A stretch of 64,000 bases of DNA from Rhodococcus koreensis (GCF_900105905.1 NZ_FNSV01000005.1:6820001-6884000); one strand, 5' to 3'. Shown: positions 33,887-42,016, numbered from the stretch's first letter. Made by a program: numbers and translations. The notes: generated from the letters alone by a model not told the origin.

Positions 33887-34201
33887 GTCGAGGCTCGTGG
33901 CCGGCGCGACCGCGTGGAGGCGCTCGGCGGTCGCGGCGTCCTGGGTGTCGTATCGGCGGGCGCACTCGACGAGTGTCGCCGACATCTCGGCGAGGGTGCG
34001 CTGCAACGACTCCTGCCTGCCGTCGAGGTAGGACGTGAACAGGGCGAACCCGGCACCGGCCGCGTCCGGCCACGCAGCCCCCGAGTCGGCGACGACAGCG
34101 TCGATGGGGTTCAGCCGTGAGAGTGCATCGTCGAACAGGGCGTCGAGCTGACCGGCCGCTGCGCGCAGGGTACCGGTGTCGACGTGGGTGGAACCGCTCA
34201 T
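33881..34201 (-). CDS. WXG100/EspC-like small helical protein (type VII secretion partner type)
   Basis: 106 residues, all predicted helical: VDTGTLRAAAGQLDALFDDA, AWPDAAGAGFALFTSYLDGR and LAEMSATLVECARRYDTQDA, the opening and closing patterns of EspC/WXG100-like proteins; the central AWPDAAGAGF stands where WxG would be. The tail DTQDAATAERL resembles the C-terminal Y-x3-D/E export motif (YDTQD). Divergent from the DUF1023 hydrolase across 92 bp, so probably its partner. Its TAG stop lies in repeat copy 3 and overlaps the stop of the opposing hydrolase. Confidence 0.7.
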   Translation of the reverse strand: MSGSTHVDTGTLRAAAGQLDALFDDALSRLNPIDAVVADSGAAWPDAAGAGFALFTSYLDGRQESLQRTLAEMSATLVECARRYDTQDAATAERLHAVAPATSLDL

Positions 34202-34260
34202 TTTCGATCCTTCGTGTCGGTCGAGACGAGATCGGACTCCCGCGGGCGCGATCGATCCGC

Positions 34261-34266
34261 TAGGGT
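34261..34266 (+). promoter_or_regulatory. -10 box (TAGGGT) of the DUF1023 hydrolase gene
   Basis: TAGGGT fits the actinobacterial TANNNT -10 consensus. A transcription start near 34273 leaves about 20 nt containing the purine run GGGGGG before the GTG at 34294, which supports that start over the ATG at 34276. Confidence 0.4.
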
Positions 34267-34293
34267 ACGGGCATTATGCATCCTGGGGGGATC

Positions 34294-35964
34294 GTGAATC
34301 TGAGGGACATAACCCAGTGGGACGTCCGCGCGCTGCAGGCCGTGCAACGGTCGCTGTCCGAGCGGGCGGCGACCATCGCGTTCGTGCAGGACGGTCTCGC
34401 CGACATCGGCCGGTTGCCGGCGTGGCAGGACGAGGCCGCGGACGCCGCACGTCGGCGGTTCCGGATCGCCGCGGATGAACTGAGCGGCGAGGCGGCGTCG
34501 GTCGCCGTCGTCGAATCGCTGACCCGCGAGTTGTTCGACGCGGTCACGCACTTGCAGACCGAACTCGACGGCGTCCGGGACACTGCTCTCGCCCACGGTA
34601 TGGCAGTGTCGGACAACGGGGACGTCGAGGACGTACCGGGACCGCCGGTCGACGTGCCGGACGCGTCGGGGCGCGAGGAACTCCGCGCCGAACTGGGTGC
34701 CGCGGCCCGGGCGTTGATCCAGCAGGCGGAGGACCTTGTCGCCGACGCGGCTGCCGTCCTGACGCGGGCCGCGGAGGGCGGTGTCGAACCCGGTGAGGTG
34801 GGTCGCGGCCTGTCCGCCCCCGCGCCGCCACCAGACGGTTCCCCGCTCGCCAACCGCGAGTACTGGGATGCCCTGCCCACAGCTCAGCGGCGCGAGGTGA
34901 TCGAGCGGCATCCCGAGTGGGTGGGCGCCCGTGACGGCATTCCGTCCGCGGTGCGGCACGAGGCGAACGTGAGCCGATTCGCCGACGAGCGGTCGCGGTG
35001 GGAGTGGGAACGGGACCGCCTCCGGGAGAGGCTGGACCACAACGTGTTCGGTGGCGCGTTCACCGACGACGATGCACGCCTGTGGTATGCCGAGCAGAAG
35101 CTGCAGGACCTCGACCACCTCGAGGCACTCGTCCGCGACCACCCGGACGGCAGGCTGATGCTGCTCGACCTGCAGTCGGGTGAACGGACGATGGCCGCGT
35201 TCGCGCTCGGCGACCCCGACACCGCCGACCACATCTCCGTCACCACCCCGGGCATCGACACCACCGTCGGCTCCCTCGCCGGAATGACCGACGAGGCGAG
35301 GGCGCTGAAGGCGGAAATCGAACGGCAGCTGGACCTGTCCGGACACACCGGCGACACGGTGTCGACGATCGCGTGGCTCGGGTATCAGCCGCCGACTACC
35401 ACCGGCCCGGGCAATTACGACGTCCCGTTCATCGACCAGAACCTCGGGCGCGGATGGCTCCTCGACGCATGGCAGTCCGACCGCGCGACCGCGGGAGCCC
35501 CGAAGCTCGCCTCGTTCTACGAGGGTCTCGACGTCGCCTCGCAGACGCCCGACCCGCACATCACAGCCCTCGGACATTCGTATGGTTCGTACACCCAGGG
35601 CCTGGCCCTGCAGGAAGCGGGACCGCGGCAACCGGTGGACGACGCCGTGTTCTACGGTTCGCCCGGCTTCGATGCGAACGACGAATCGGACCTCGGGCTG
35701 GCACCCGGCCACGGGTTCGTGATGCGCGCGCACGACGACCCGATCACCGTGGCGGACGGGTTCGGCCGGCTCGGACCGGATCCGGTGCAGACCGATCTCG
35801 AGCAACTGTCGGTGCGTGCGGCGACGACCCCCGACGGCGTCCGGCGGGAAGATGCCAACGGGCACAGCGAGTATCCACGGCCGAGTGACAACGGCGAACT
35901 CCGGGCGTCGGGCTACAACATGGCCGTGATCGCGGCGGGTCTGCCGGAACTGGCGCTCCGGTGA
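34294..35964 (+). CDS. DUF1023 alpha/beta hydrolase with helical WXG-like N-terminus
   Basis: 556 residues. The N-terminal ~190 residues are helical and resemble a WXG100-type secretion module (RLPAWQDEAADAARRRF). The C-terminal DUF1023 domain (about 230-550) has nucleophile-elbow Ser in ALGHSYGSYTQG and a catalytic His candidate in ANGHSEYPRPSD. DUF1023 proteins are actinobacterial Ser hydrolases of uncertain substrate. The GTG at 34294 has GGGGGGATC upstream; ATG at 34276 would add six residues. Overlaps the lipoprotein gene (GTGA). The layout suggests a type VII-secreted hydrolase (inference). Confidence 0.8.
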   Translation: MNLRDITQWDVRALQAVQRSLSERAATIAFVQDGLADIGRLPAWQDEAADAARRRFRIAADELSGEAASVAVVESLTRELFDAVTHLQTELDGVRDTALAHGMAVSDNGDVEDVPGPPVDVPDASGREELRAELGAAARALIQQAEDLVADAAAVLTRAAEGGVEPGEVGRGLSAPAPPPDGSPLANREYWDALPTAQRREVIERHPEWVGARDGIPSAVRHEANVSRFADERSRWEWERDRLRERLDHNVFGGAFTDDDARLWYAEQKLQDLDHLEALVRDHPDGRLMLLDLQSGERTMAAFALGDPDTADHISVTTPGIDTTVGSLAGMTDEARALKAEIERQLDLSGHTGDTVSTIAWLGYQPPTTTGPGNYDVPFIDQNLGRGWLLDAWQSDRATAGAPKLASFYEGLDVASQTPDPHITALGHSYGSYTQGLALQEAGPRQPVDDAVFYGSPGFDANDESDLGLAPGHGFVMRAHDDPITVADGFGRLGPDPVQTDLEQLSVRAATTPDGVRREDANGHSEYPRPSDNGELRASGYNMAVIAAGLPELALR

Positions 35965-36494
35965 CGATCCGGTGGGCGACGAAGACGGTCGCCGTGATCG
36001 GCGCGGCGATCCTGACGAGCGGATGTGGTGGCATGACGGACAACCCGTACAACTTCGGCGACGAGGAGATCGCGGCGGCGGCCGAGAGCCTGAGCGGCAG
36101 GCCGACGCTCGCCGTCACCGAGAGACACGTCACCGATGCGCTGGTGCGGATCAGCGAAGCCGTCGGCGCGCTCGCTCCGGATGTCCAGTGGCGGTGGCAT
36201 CGTGAACGCAGCCAGGGTGGCGGATGCCCCGGACCGTATGCCTACACGGAGGGGAAGTCCGTCACCACGCGAGCGCTACTGTCCGACAACCCGATCCGTG
36301 ATGATGATTGGCCGGCGGTGCTGGCGGCGGTCCGCGAGGTCGCCGCCGACGCCGGGATGGATCGGCTCGACGTCCACGTCGACGAGCCCGGACGTCACGA
36401 TGTGACGTTCGCCGGTGGAGACGGGAACCGGATCACGTTCGGGACGTACAAGGCAGCCTCCCTCCGCGGCGTCACCGGCTGCCGCCACCCGTGA
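35961..36494 (+). CDS. LppA/LppV-like lipoprotein
   Basis: 177 residues; signal peptide with lipobox LTSGC (Cys22). Mature domain with CPGPYAYTEGKSVTTRALLS and a closing VTGCRHP, where the two Cys may pair. Similar small lipoproteins occur as LppA/LppV families in mycobacteria; function unknown. The GTG start overlaps the DUF1023 hydrolase stop, so it is produced together with it and might protect against or tether that hydrolase (speculative). Confidence 0.68.
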   Translation: MTIRWATKTVAVIGAAILTSGCGGMTDNPYNFGDEEIAAAAESLSGRPTLAVTERHVTDALVRISEAVGALAPDVQWRWHRERSQGGGCPGPYAYTEGKSVTTRALLSDNPIRDDDWPAVLAAVREVAADAGMDRLDVHVDEPGRHDVTFAGGDGNRITFGTYKAASLRGVTGCRHP

Positions 36495-36537
36495 GTACTT
36501 GTTAACGTCCGGCGGTTAATAAGTACTCACGGGTGGC
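36484..36537. terminator. bidirectional hairpin between the lipoprotein and NagD-like genes
   Basis: Perfect 17-bp arms GCCACCCGTGAGTACTT (36484-36500) and AAGTACTCACGGGTGGC (36521-36537); the 20-base interior can pair further (TTAAC/GTTAA). The stop codons of both convergent genes lie within the structure (TGA 36492-36494; TAA on the minus strand at 36516-36518). Confidence 0.75.
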
Positions 36538-37346
36538 GCAGCCGCATCGCCGAACGGATCCGACGTGCGGCCGACCAGATCGGCGACCGATTTGAGCACG
36601 GCGGTGGGGCGGTAGGGGAACAACTCCACCGAATCCCGCGTCGAGATTCCGGTGAGGACGAGGATGGTCTGCAGCCCGGCCTCGAGACCGCAGACGATGT
36701 CGGTGTCCATGCGGTCACCGATCATCAGTGTGTTCGCGGAGTGCGCGCCGATGGCCCGCAGGGCCGAGCGCATCATCAGCGCGTTCGGCTTGCCCACGTA
36801 GTACGGGTCGCGGCCGGTGGCCCGGCTGATCAGTGCCGCAACGGATCCCGTGGCCGGAAGGGAACCCTCGCGCGACGGTCCGGTGGGGTCGGGGTTGGTG
36901 GCGATGAAGCGAGCGCCTCTCTCCACCAGTCGAATTGCGGTGGTGATGGCCTCGAAGGAATAGGTGCGGGTCTCGCCGAGCACTACGTAGTCGGGATCGT
37001 TCTCGGTGAGGACGTATCCGATGTCGTGCAGTGCGGTGGTGAGCCCGGACTCGCCGACGACGTAGGCGCTGCCGCCGGGGCGCTGGTTCGCCAGGAACGT
37101 CGCGGTGGCCAGGGCGGACGTCCAGATCGATTCCTCGGGAATGTCCAGGCCGGTGCGGAGCAGCCGGGCGCGGAGATCGCGCGGAGTCCTGATGGAATTG
37201 TTGGTCAGGACGATGAACGGGGTGCCGGACTCCCGGAGTTCGGCCAGGAACAGGTCGGCGCCGGGGACCAGATGCTCTTCGTGGACGAGAACGCCGTCCA
37301 TGTCCATGAGATAGGTCCAGCCCGGGTGCTCTACTTCGTTGCTCAC
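36516..37346 (-). CDS. HAD-IIA (NagD-like) phosphatase
   Basis: 276 residues: motif I YLMDMDGVLVHEE (nucleophile and acid Asp), motif II FIVLTNNSIRTP, the C2-type cap, then VGKPNALMMRSA (motif III Lys) and MIGDRMDTDIVCGLEAGLQT (motif IV). Removes phosphate from small metabolites; substrate unknown. GTG start at 37346, with only a weak ribosome binding site. Encoded downstream of the TauE-type permease on the same strand. Confidence 0.9.
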   Translation of the reverse strand: MSNEVEHPGWTYLMDMDGVLVHEEHLVPGADLFLAELRESGTPFIVLTNNSIRTPRDLRARLLRTGLDIPEESIWTSALATATFLANQRPGGSAYVVGESGLTTALHDIGYVLTENDPDYVVLGETRTYSFEAITTAIRLVERGARFIATNPDPTGPSREGSLPATGSVAALISRATGRDPYYVGKPNALMMRSALRAIGAHSANTLMIGDRMDTDIVCGLEAGLQTILVLTGISTRDSVELFPYRPTAVLKSVADLVGRTSDPFGDAAAPPVSTY

Positions 37347-37383
37347 CGACTCAGTATGGGGGAGCGGGAGGGTGCATGCGTGA

Positions 37384-38151
37384 CTATGCGAGCAGCCGGA
37401 ACAGGCCGATGAGACCGACGACGACGATGGTTCCCCGTAGTGCGGTGGGGGACAGGCGGCGGCCGTAGCGGGCGCCGAGGACGCCTCCGAGCAGCGAGCC
37501 CACCGCGATGAGGCCGGCGGCCGCCCAGCTGATCCGGTCGAAGGCCACGAGCGTGTACGCGGTCGCCGCGACGACGTTGACGATGAGCGACAGCAGATTC
37601 TTCGCGCCGTTCATCCGTTGCAGGCTCTCCGGCAGGATCGCGCCCATCACGCCCATCAGCAGAATGCCCTGCGCAGCGGTGAAGTATCCGCCGTACACGC
37701 CGACGGCGAACGTGCCGACGGTCAGCAGGGTGAGTCGCGCCGTGCTCAGGCCCGCCTCGTGGCTGCCACGCTGCTTCGCCCAGGCCTGGATCTTCGGCTG
37801 CAGCACCACCAGGATCAGGGCGAGGATCAGCAGCACCGGGACGACGAGTTCGAACACCGTTTCGGGGAGGTGCAGCAGCAGCCACGAGCCGAGAACCGCA
37901 CCGCACAGGGACGCCGGGATCTGCCACCGCAACCGCGGCCCCTGCCCGGCCAGCTCCCGCCGGTACCCCCACGTGCCGGACACGCCACCGGCGACCAGGC
38001 CGATCGCGTTCGACATCGTCGCGGTCACCGGAGGGAACCCGAAAGCCACCAGGGTGGGGAAGGTGATGAGCGTGCCGCTGCCGACGATGGCGTTGATCGC
38101 GCCCGCGCCGACGCCGGCTACCAGGATCGCGATGACTTCGAGTGGTGTCAC
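37384..38151 (-). CDS. TauE/SafE (TSUP) family membrane permease
   Basis: 255 residues, seven to eight membrane segments, with the TSUP N-terminal repeat GVGAGAINAIVGSGTLITFP, then ATMSNAIGLVAGGVSGTWGY, and a second half beginning GTFAVGVYGGYFTAAQGILL. The family moves sulfite, sulfonates or other anions. It is divergent from the first S-box operon, so a role in sulfur flux (for example export of sulfite released by monooxygenases) is plausible from context only. GTG start at 38151. Confidence 0.85.
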   Translation of the reverse strand: MTPLEVIAILVAGVGAGAINAIVGSGTLITFPTLVAFGFPPVTATMSNAIGLVAGGVSGTWGYRRELAGQGPRLRWQIPASLCGAVLGSWLLLHLPETVFELVVPVLLILALILVVLQPKIQAWAKQRGSHEAGLSTARLTLLTVGTFAVGVYGGYFTAAQGILLMGVMGAILPESLQRMNGAKNLLSLIVNVVAATAYTLVAFDRISWAAAGLIAVGSLLGGVLGARYGRRLSPTALRGTIVVVGLIGLFRLLA

Positions 38152-38296
38152 CGAGGCGACGTTACAAGGGCCTCGGACGGCCCGGCAGCCGGGTCACGCG
38201 GCGGTGGCGATACGCGACTGCTCGTCTCATCCAACCGCATCTCCGACCACTTGTCAGCACTTCTGCGCACGGTGATTCTTGCGTCCGCTCGACGCC

Positions 38297-38320
38297 ATTT
38301 CCCCTGTGTTGCAGGGAAAT
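38297..38320. promoter_or_regulatory. inverted repeat upstream of the first S-box promoter (possible operator)
   Basis: ATTTCCC (38297-38303) and GGGAAAT (38314-38320), extended imperfectly inward (CTG/CA-G), form a dyad about 10-30 bp upstream of the -35 box. It lies between the divergent TauE-like permease and the sulfur operon. A regulator binding here could act on both. Confidence 0.4.
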
Positions 38321-38328
38321 ACCCCGTG

Positions 38329-38357
38329 TTGACGACGTCCGGGAATGCAGCTAGTGT
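38329..38357 (+). promoter_or_regulatory. promoter of sulfur operon 1
   Basis: TTGACG (38329-38334), 17-bp spacer, TAGTGT (38352-38357). Initiation about 7 nt later would place the transcript start near 38364, just ahead of the P1 helix of the S-box at 38367. This coincidence supports both assignments. Confidence 0.65.
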
Positions 38358-38366
38358 TCGCTTCAA

Positions 38367-38457
38367 CCATCCAGAGCGACCGAGAGACCTGGCTCGTTGA
38401 CGTCGCAGCAACCCTTCCGAATTTTTCGGGTGCGGGTGCTACCGCCGGGATCGATGG
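38367..38457 (+). ncRNA. S-box (SAM-I type) riboswitch, sulfur operon 1
   Basis: Core segments of the S-box family occur in order: AGAGCGACCGAGAGACCTGG, TGAC, GCAGCAACC, a variable hairpin (CCGAA/TTCGG), GGTGCTACC, and GATCGATGG. P1 is CCATC (38367-38371) with GATGG (38453-38457). The 3' strand of P1 supplies the first bases of the ribosome binding site GGAAGG (38456-38461) of the leader peptide, so SAM binding should hinder its translation. A second copy at 45589 has a different but still pairing P3 hairpin. SAM-IV was considered but fits less well. No covariance-model score was possible. Confidence 0.75.
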
Positions 38458-38467
38458 AAGGCAGCAC

Positions 38468-38542
38468 ATGAACTACCCCGCGCGCCCTGCGTGGCGCAGA
38501 CGGCACATCGACCTGTGCCGTACCACCTCCTGCCACTGTTGA
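38468..38542 (+). CDS. Cys-rich leader peptide, sulfur operon 1
   Basis: 24 codons: the C-terminal part is RRRHIDLCRTTSCHC, with three Cys codons in the last eight sense codons and one immediately before the stop. The HIDLC pattern matches actinobacterial putative leader peptides found before sulfur-uptake genes. GGAAGG lies six bases upstream and is part of the riboswitch P1 region. Ribosome stalling at Cys codons under cysteine shortage would affect the hairpin that follows (inference). Confidence 0.75.
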   Translation: MNYPARPAWRRRHIDLCRTTSCHC

Positions 38543-38557
38543 CGAGGTCTCACCGCA

Positions 38558-38586
38558 CGCTCACCGGGTAAAACGCCAGGTGAGCG
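38558..38586 (+). terminator. hairpin after leader peptide 1 (possible attenuator)
   Basis: Arms CGCTCACC (38558-38565) and GGTGAGCG (38579-38586), 13-base loop, starting 15 bp after the leader peptide stop. No T-run, so it may act through Rho or by blocking translation rather than as a classical terminator. Another 100 bp separates it from the permease. Confidence 0.45.
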
Positions 38587-38688
38587 CCTGACGCGCGCCC
38601 GCATCCCGCGGAAGACGCGCCCTCTTCCCCGTCCCGTCTCCAGGTGAAAGGCCGCCTCAGTGATGTCTGTTCCCAGTGGTGAGCGAGC

Positions 38689-39681
38689 GTGAGCGCCCCC
38701 GTCCGGGCGCGTTCGGCCGCGCCCCTTGATTCCGAACCGTCCGGCAATGGTGACCGGCCCGCGGACGCCGCGCTGGAGGTCGCACGGCGGTGGCACCCGT
38801 GGCGGTGGGTGGTCAGCGCCGCCGTGCTGGTGCTGCTCGCCCAGTTCGTCCACGGCCTCGCCACCAACCCGGGGTGGGACTGGGCGACGTTCGGCAAGTA
38901 CTTCACCGCCGGCTCCGTGCTGCAGGCCCTGTGGATGACGGTGAAGCTGACCCTCTGGGGGACGGTCCTCGGATTCGCGCTCGGTGTGGTGCTGGCGGTC
39001 AGCCGCCTGTCGCACAACCCGGTGCTGCAGGTGATCGCCTGGGTCTACATCTGGGCGTTCCGGTCGATCCCGCTGATCGTGCAACTCCTGTTCTGGTTCA
39101 ACATCACGTACCTGTATCAGACTCTGTCGCTGGGAATTCCGTTCGGACCGGGCTTCTTCACGTTCGAGGTCAACGGCGTCATCAGCGGCTTCACCGCCGC
39201 CGTCATCGGTCTGGCCCTGCACCAGGCCGCGTACTCCGCCGAGATCATCCGTTCCGGCATCATCTCGGTGGACCACGGGCAAATCGAGGCGGCGCAGTCG
39301 CTGGGTATTCCGCGTCGTCGCCAGTTCTTCAAGATCGTTCTGCCGCAGGCGATGCGCGGCATCCTGCCGAACGCCGCGAACGAGGTGATCAGCCTGTTCA
39401 AGGGCACGTCGATCGTGTCGACGATGGCGATCGCGGAACTGTTCTACCAGGTTCAGGTGATCTTCGGCCGCAACGGTCGCGTCGTGCCCCTGCTGATGGT
39501 CGCGACGATCTGGTACATCATCCTGACCACGCTGTTGTCGGTCGGCCAGTACTACGTCGAGCGGCACTACGCCCGCGGATCGGCTCGGGCACTGCCCCCG
39601 ACTCCGTGGCAGAAGGTCACCCGGAAATTCGCCGAGATCCGCGACGCCGGCGTCTCCGTACCGAGAGGGGCCACGAAATGA
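38689..39681 (+). CDS. polar amino acid-type ABC transporter permease (HisM/GlnP family)
   Basis: 330 residues; a cytoplasmic tail of about 50 residues, then around five to six membrane segments with the HEAAT family pattern (ALWMTVKLTLWGTVLGFALG; FRSIPLIVQLLFWFN) and the EAA coupling loop QIEAAQSLGIPRRRQFFKIV. As only one permease gene is present it should form a homodimer. The GTG start at 38689 has no strong ribosome binding site. Overlaps the ATPase gene (ATGA). Confidence 0.9.
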   Translation: MSAPVRARSAAPLDSEPSGNGDRPADAALEVARRWHPWRWVVSAAVLVLLAQFVHGLATNPGWDWATFGKYFTAGSVLQALWMTVKLTLWGTVLGFALGVVLAVSRLSHNPVLQVIAWVYIWAFRSIPLIVQLLFWFNITYLYQTLSLGIPFGPGFFTFEVNGVISGFTAAVIGLALHQAAYSAEIIRSGIISVDHGQIEAAQSLGIPRRRQFFKIVLPQAMRGILPNAANEVISLFKGTSIVSTMAIAELFYQVQVIFGRNGRVVPLLMVATIWYIILTTLLSVGQYYVERHYARGSARALPPTPWQKVTRKFAEIRDAGVSVPRGATK

Positions 39682-40460
39682 CGACCGACACCCAGCAGGC
39701 AGAGTTCGCGGTGGAGGTTCGCGGAGTCCACAAGTCCTTCGGCGCACTCGAAGTCCTCCAGGGTGTGGACCTGCTGGTCCGCAAGGGCGAGGTGACGGTG
39801 ATCCTGGGCCCGTCGGGTTCCGGCAAGTCCACGCTGCTCCGCACGCTCAACCACCTGGAGAAGGTCGACCGGGGCACCATCCGGATCGACGGCGACCTCA
39901 TCGGCTACCGGCGCAAGGGCAACAAACTCCACGAACTGCGGGAACGCGACATCCTGAAGCAGCGGTCCCGGATCGGATTCGTGTTCCAGAACTTCAACCT
40001 GTTCCCCCACCTCACGGTGCTGGAGAACGTGGTCGAGGCACCGGTGTCGGCGCAGGGCCGTGACCGGGCCGAGGTCGAGGCCGAGGCGATCGCCCTCCTC
40101 GAACGGGTCGGCGTGGGTGACAAGGCCCACGAGTACCCGCGGCAACTGTCCGGCGGCCAGCAGCAGCGGGTCGCGATCGCCCGGGCCCTCGCACTGCGCC
40201 CTGCGGTGATCCTGTTCGACGAGCCCACGTCGGCGCTCGACCCGGAACTGGTCGGCGAGGTTCTCGCCGTCATCAAGCAACTGGCACGCGACGGCGCCAC
40301 CCTCGTCATCGTCACCCACGAGGTGGGTTTCGCGCGGGAGGTCGCCGACACGGCCGTCTTCATGGACGCCGGCGTCGTCGTGGAGCAGGGCCCGCCCGAG
40401 CAGGTCATCGACGACCCACAGCACGACCGCACCAAAGCTTTTCTCTCCCGAGTTCTCTGA
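39678..40460 (+). CDS. polar amino acid-type ABC transporter ATPase
   Basis: 260 residues: Walker A GPSGSGKST, Q-loop FVFQNFNLFPHLTVLEN (typical of amino-acid importers), signature LSGGQQQRVAIARAL, Walker B VILFDEPTSALDPE, and switch His in VIVTHEVGFAREVAD. Works with the preceding permease and following binding protein; GlnQ/HisP/TcyN-like. ATG overlaps the permease stop. Confidence 0.94.
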   Translation: MTTDTQQAEFAVEVRGVHKSFGALEVLQGVDLLVRKGEVTVILGPSGSGKSTLLRTLNHLEKVDRGTIRIDGDLIGYRRKGNKLHELRERDILKQRSRIGFVFQNFNLFPHLTVLENVVEAPVSAQGRDRAEVEAEAIALLERVGVGDKAHEYPRQLSGGQQQRVAIARALALRPAVILFDEPTSALDPELVGEVLAVIKQLARDGATLVIVTHEVGFAREVADTAVFMDAGVVVEQGPPEQVIDDPQHDRTKAFLSRVL

Positions 40461-40496
40461 CCTCCACACCCCGGTGTGGATCCCCGAAAGGCACAC

Positions 40497-41468
40497 ATGT
40501 CCACCGCACGGTTCCGTAAGAAGATTCTGGCCTCGGCTCTCACCACCGTCGCGCTCCTCGCCGCCGCGTGCGGGGGCGGCGACGTCGAGGACGAGGGATC
40601 GGGGCCCACCTCGGCCGCCGGCTACAACCTCACCGCCGATCAGAATCGCATCACCACCGACGAGGTCGAGTCGATCGCCGCGAAGGTTCCCCAGCAGATC
40701 CGCGACCGCGGCACGCTCGTCGTCACGGGCAGTGCCGGTTCCGCCCCGCCGCTGCGCTTCTACGCCGACGACGACAAGACGCTCATCGGCTCGGAAACCG
40801 ACTTCGCATACCTGATCGGCGACGTCCTCGGCCTGAAGGTCGATCTCCAGGCCGCGGACTGGGCGCAGAACTTCGTCCGGATCGACTCGGGGGAGGCCGA
40901 CGCCTTCATCTCCAACGTCACCGTCACCGAGGAGCGGAAGGAGAAGTACGACTTCTCGACATACCGCCTCGACACGGTCGCGTTCGAGACGAAGAAGGAC
41001 AGCGGCATCCAGATCAAGGAACCCAAGGACGTCGCGGGCCTGAAGATCGCGGTCTCCTCCGGCACCAATCAGGAAGCGCTGCTGGTGAAGTGGAGCGAGC
41101 AGAACGTGGCGGCCGGTCTCGAACCCACCGACATCACCTACTACCAGAACGCCACCGACTACTACCTGCCGCTCGCGTCGGGGCGGATCGACGCCTACTT
41201 CGGCCCCAACCCCTCCTCGTCGTTCCACGTGGCGCAGGCCGGGGAGACCGAGATCGCCGGAACGTTCTCGGGCGCCGGCGACGCACTCCAGGGTGAGATC
41301 GCCGTGCTCACCAAGAAGGACAACGGGCTGATTACCGCCGTCAACGAGGCCATCAACCATGTCATCGAGAACGGCACGTACGCACAGGTTCTCGACCGCT
41401 GGAACATCGCGAACGAGGCCGTGAACACGTCGGTCGTCAACCCGCCCGGGCTCCCGAAGACCAGCTGA
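40497..41468 (+). CDS. polar amino acid-type solute-binding lipoprotein
   Basis: 323 residues. Signal peptide with lipobox LLAAAC (Cys near 25) and a type 2 binding fold (SBP_bac_3): IRDRGTLVVTGSAGSAPPLR, FAYLIGDVLGLKVDLQAADW, and VTVTEERKEKYDFSTY in the ligand cleft. GLKIAVSSGTNQEALLVKW marks the second lobe. Expected to bind an amino-acid-like sulfur compound given the S-box control (inference). ATG at 40497 with GAAAGG upstream. Confidence 0.9.
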   Translation: MSTARFRKKILASALTTVALLAAACGGGDVEDEGSGPTSAAGYNLTADQNRITTDEVESIAAKVPQQIRDRGTLVVTGSAGSAPPLRFYADDDKTLIGSETDFAYLIGDVLGLKVDLQAADWAQNFVRIDSGEADAFISNVTVTEERKEKYDFSTYRLDTVAFETKKDSGIQIKEPKDVAGLKIAVSSGTNQEALLVKWSEQNVAAGLEPTDITYYQNATDYYLPLASGRIDAYFGPNPSSSFHVAQAGETEIAGTFSGAGDALQGEIAVLTKKDNGLITAVNEAINHVIENGTYAQVLDRWNIANEAVNTSVVNPPGLPKTS

Positions 41469-41479
41469 CAGGAGGAACA

Positions 41480-42016
41480 GTGAGCGAGAGGACCGACCCC
41501 GTGCAGACCGTGTTCGTCGATCAGACCGATCCACTGGCCGCGCCGCTGCTCGAAGAACTGGCGACCGAATACAGCACTCGGTACGGGCGGTCCCGCGACC
41601 AGATGTACGAGGATCTCAGCACGTATCCGGCGGAAGAGTTCGCCGCGCCGGGGGGCGCGCTGCTCGTCGTGGTCGAGGACGGGATGTCGGTGGCGGGCGG
41701 GGCCTTCCGCCGCTACGACGACACGACCGCGGAACTCAAGCGGATCTGGACCTCGTCCTCGCACCGCAGGCGCGGACTCGGGCGCATCGTGCTGCGGGAA
41801 CTCGAGGCCGAGATCGTCCGGGCCGGCTACTCGCGCATCTTCCTCACCACCGGGCCGCGGCAACCCGAGGCGGTGGCCCTGTACCTGGCCGCGGGGTACA
41901 CGGCGCTGTTCGACCGCTCCCTCCCACCGCAGGAAATCGGGGTCCACGGATTCGAGAAGCTCCTGCACACCGCCCTGCCTTCCGACTGCGCCGCAAAGGA
42001 GTACGAGTCCGTATGA
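41480..42016 (+). CDS. GNAT-family N-acetyltransferase
   Basis: 178 residues with the GNAT core (about 60-165): GGAFRRYDDTTAELKRIWTS and acetyl-CoA loop SSHRRRGLGRIVLRELEAEI (R-x-x-G-x-G/A), then the late strand YLAAGYTALFDR. The GTG at 41480 has AGGAGGAACA upstream. Its place between an amino-acid ABC transporter and FMN monooxygenases parallels the Bacillus yxe/ytm operons, where a GNAT enzyme N-acetylates S-modified cysteine before oxidative cleavage. Overlaps the next gene (ATGA). Confidence 0.85.
   Translation: MSERTDPVQTVFVDQTDPLAAPLLEELATEYSTRYGRSRDQMYEDLSTYPAEEFAAPGGALLVVVEDGMSVAGGAFRRYDDTTAELKRIWTSSSHRRRGLGRIVLRELEAEIVRAGYSRIFLTTGPRQPEAVALYLAAGYTALFDRSLPPQEIGVHGFEKLLHTALPSDCAAKEYESV

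Noticed and set aside
38148..38411. Similar minus-strand peptides MLRRQRARSLGRSGW here and at 45358-45633
   Set aside because: They are antisense translations of the two riboswitch cores, so their similarity reflects RNA conservation, not a protein family.
38367..38457. SAM-IV instead of S-box (SAM-I) riboswitch
   Set aside because: The order GAGAGACCTGG...TGA...GCAGCAACC...GGTGCTA...GAT and the single P3 hairpin fit the S-box core better than the SAM-IV pattern as I remember it; the SAM clan assignment holds either way.
39567..41534. A 655-residue minus-strand open frame
   Set aside because: Antisense shadow of the ATPase and binding protein of operon 1; no recognisable domain.
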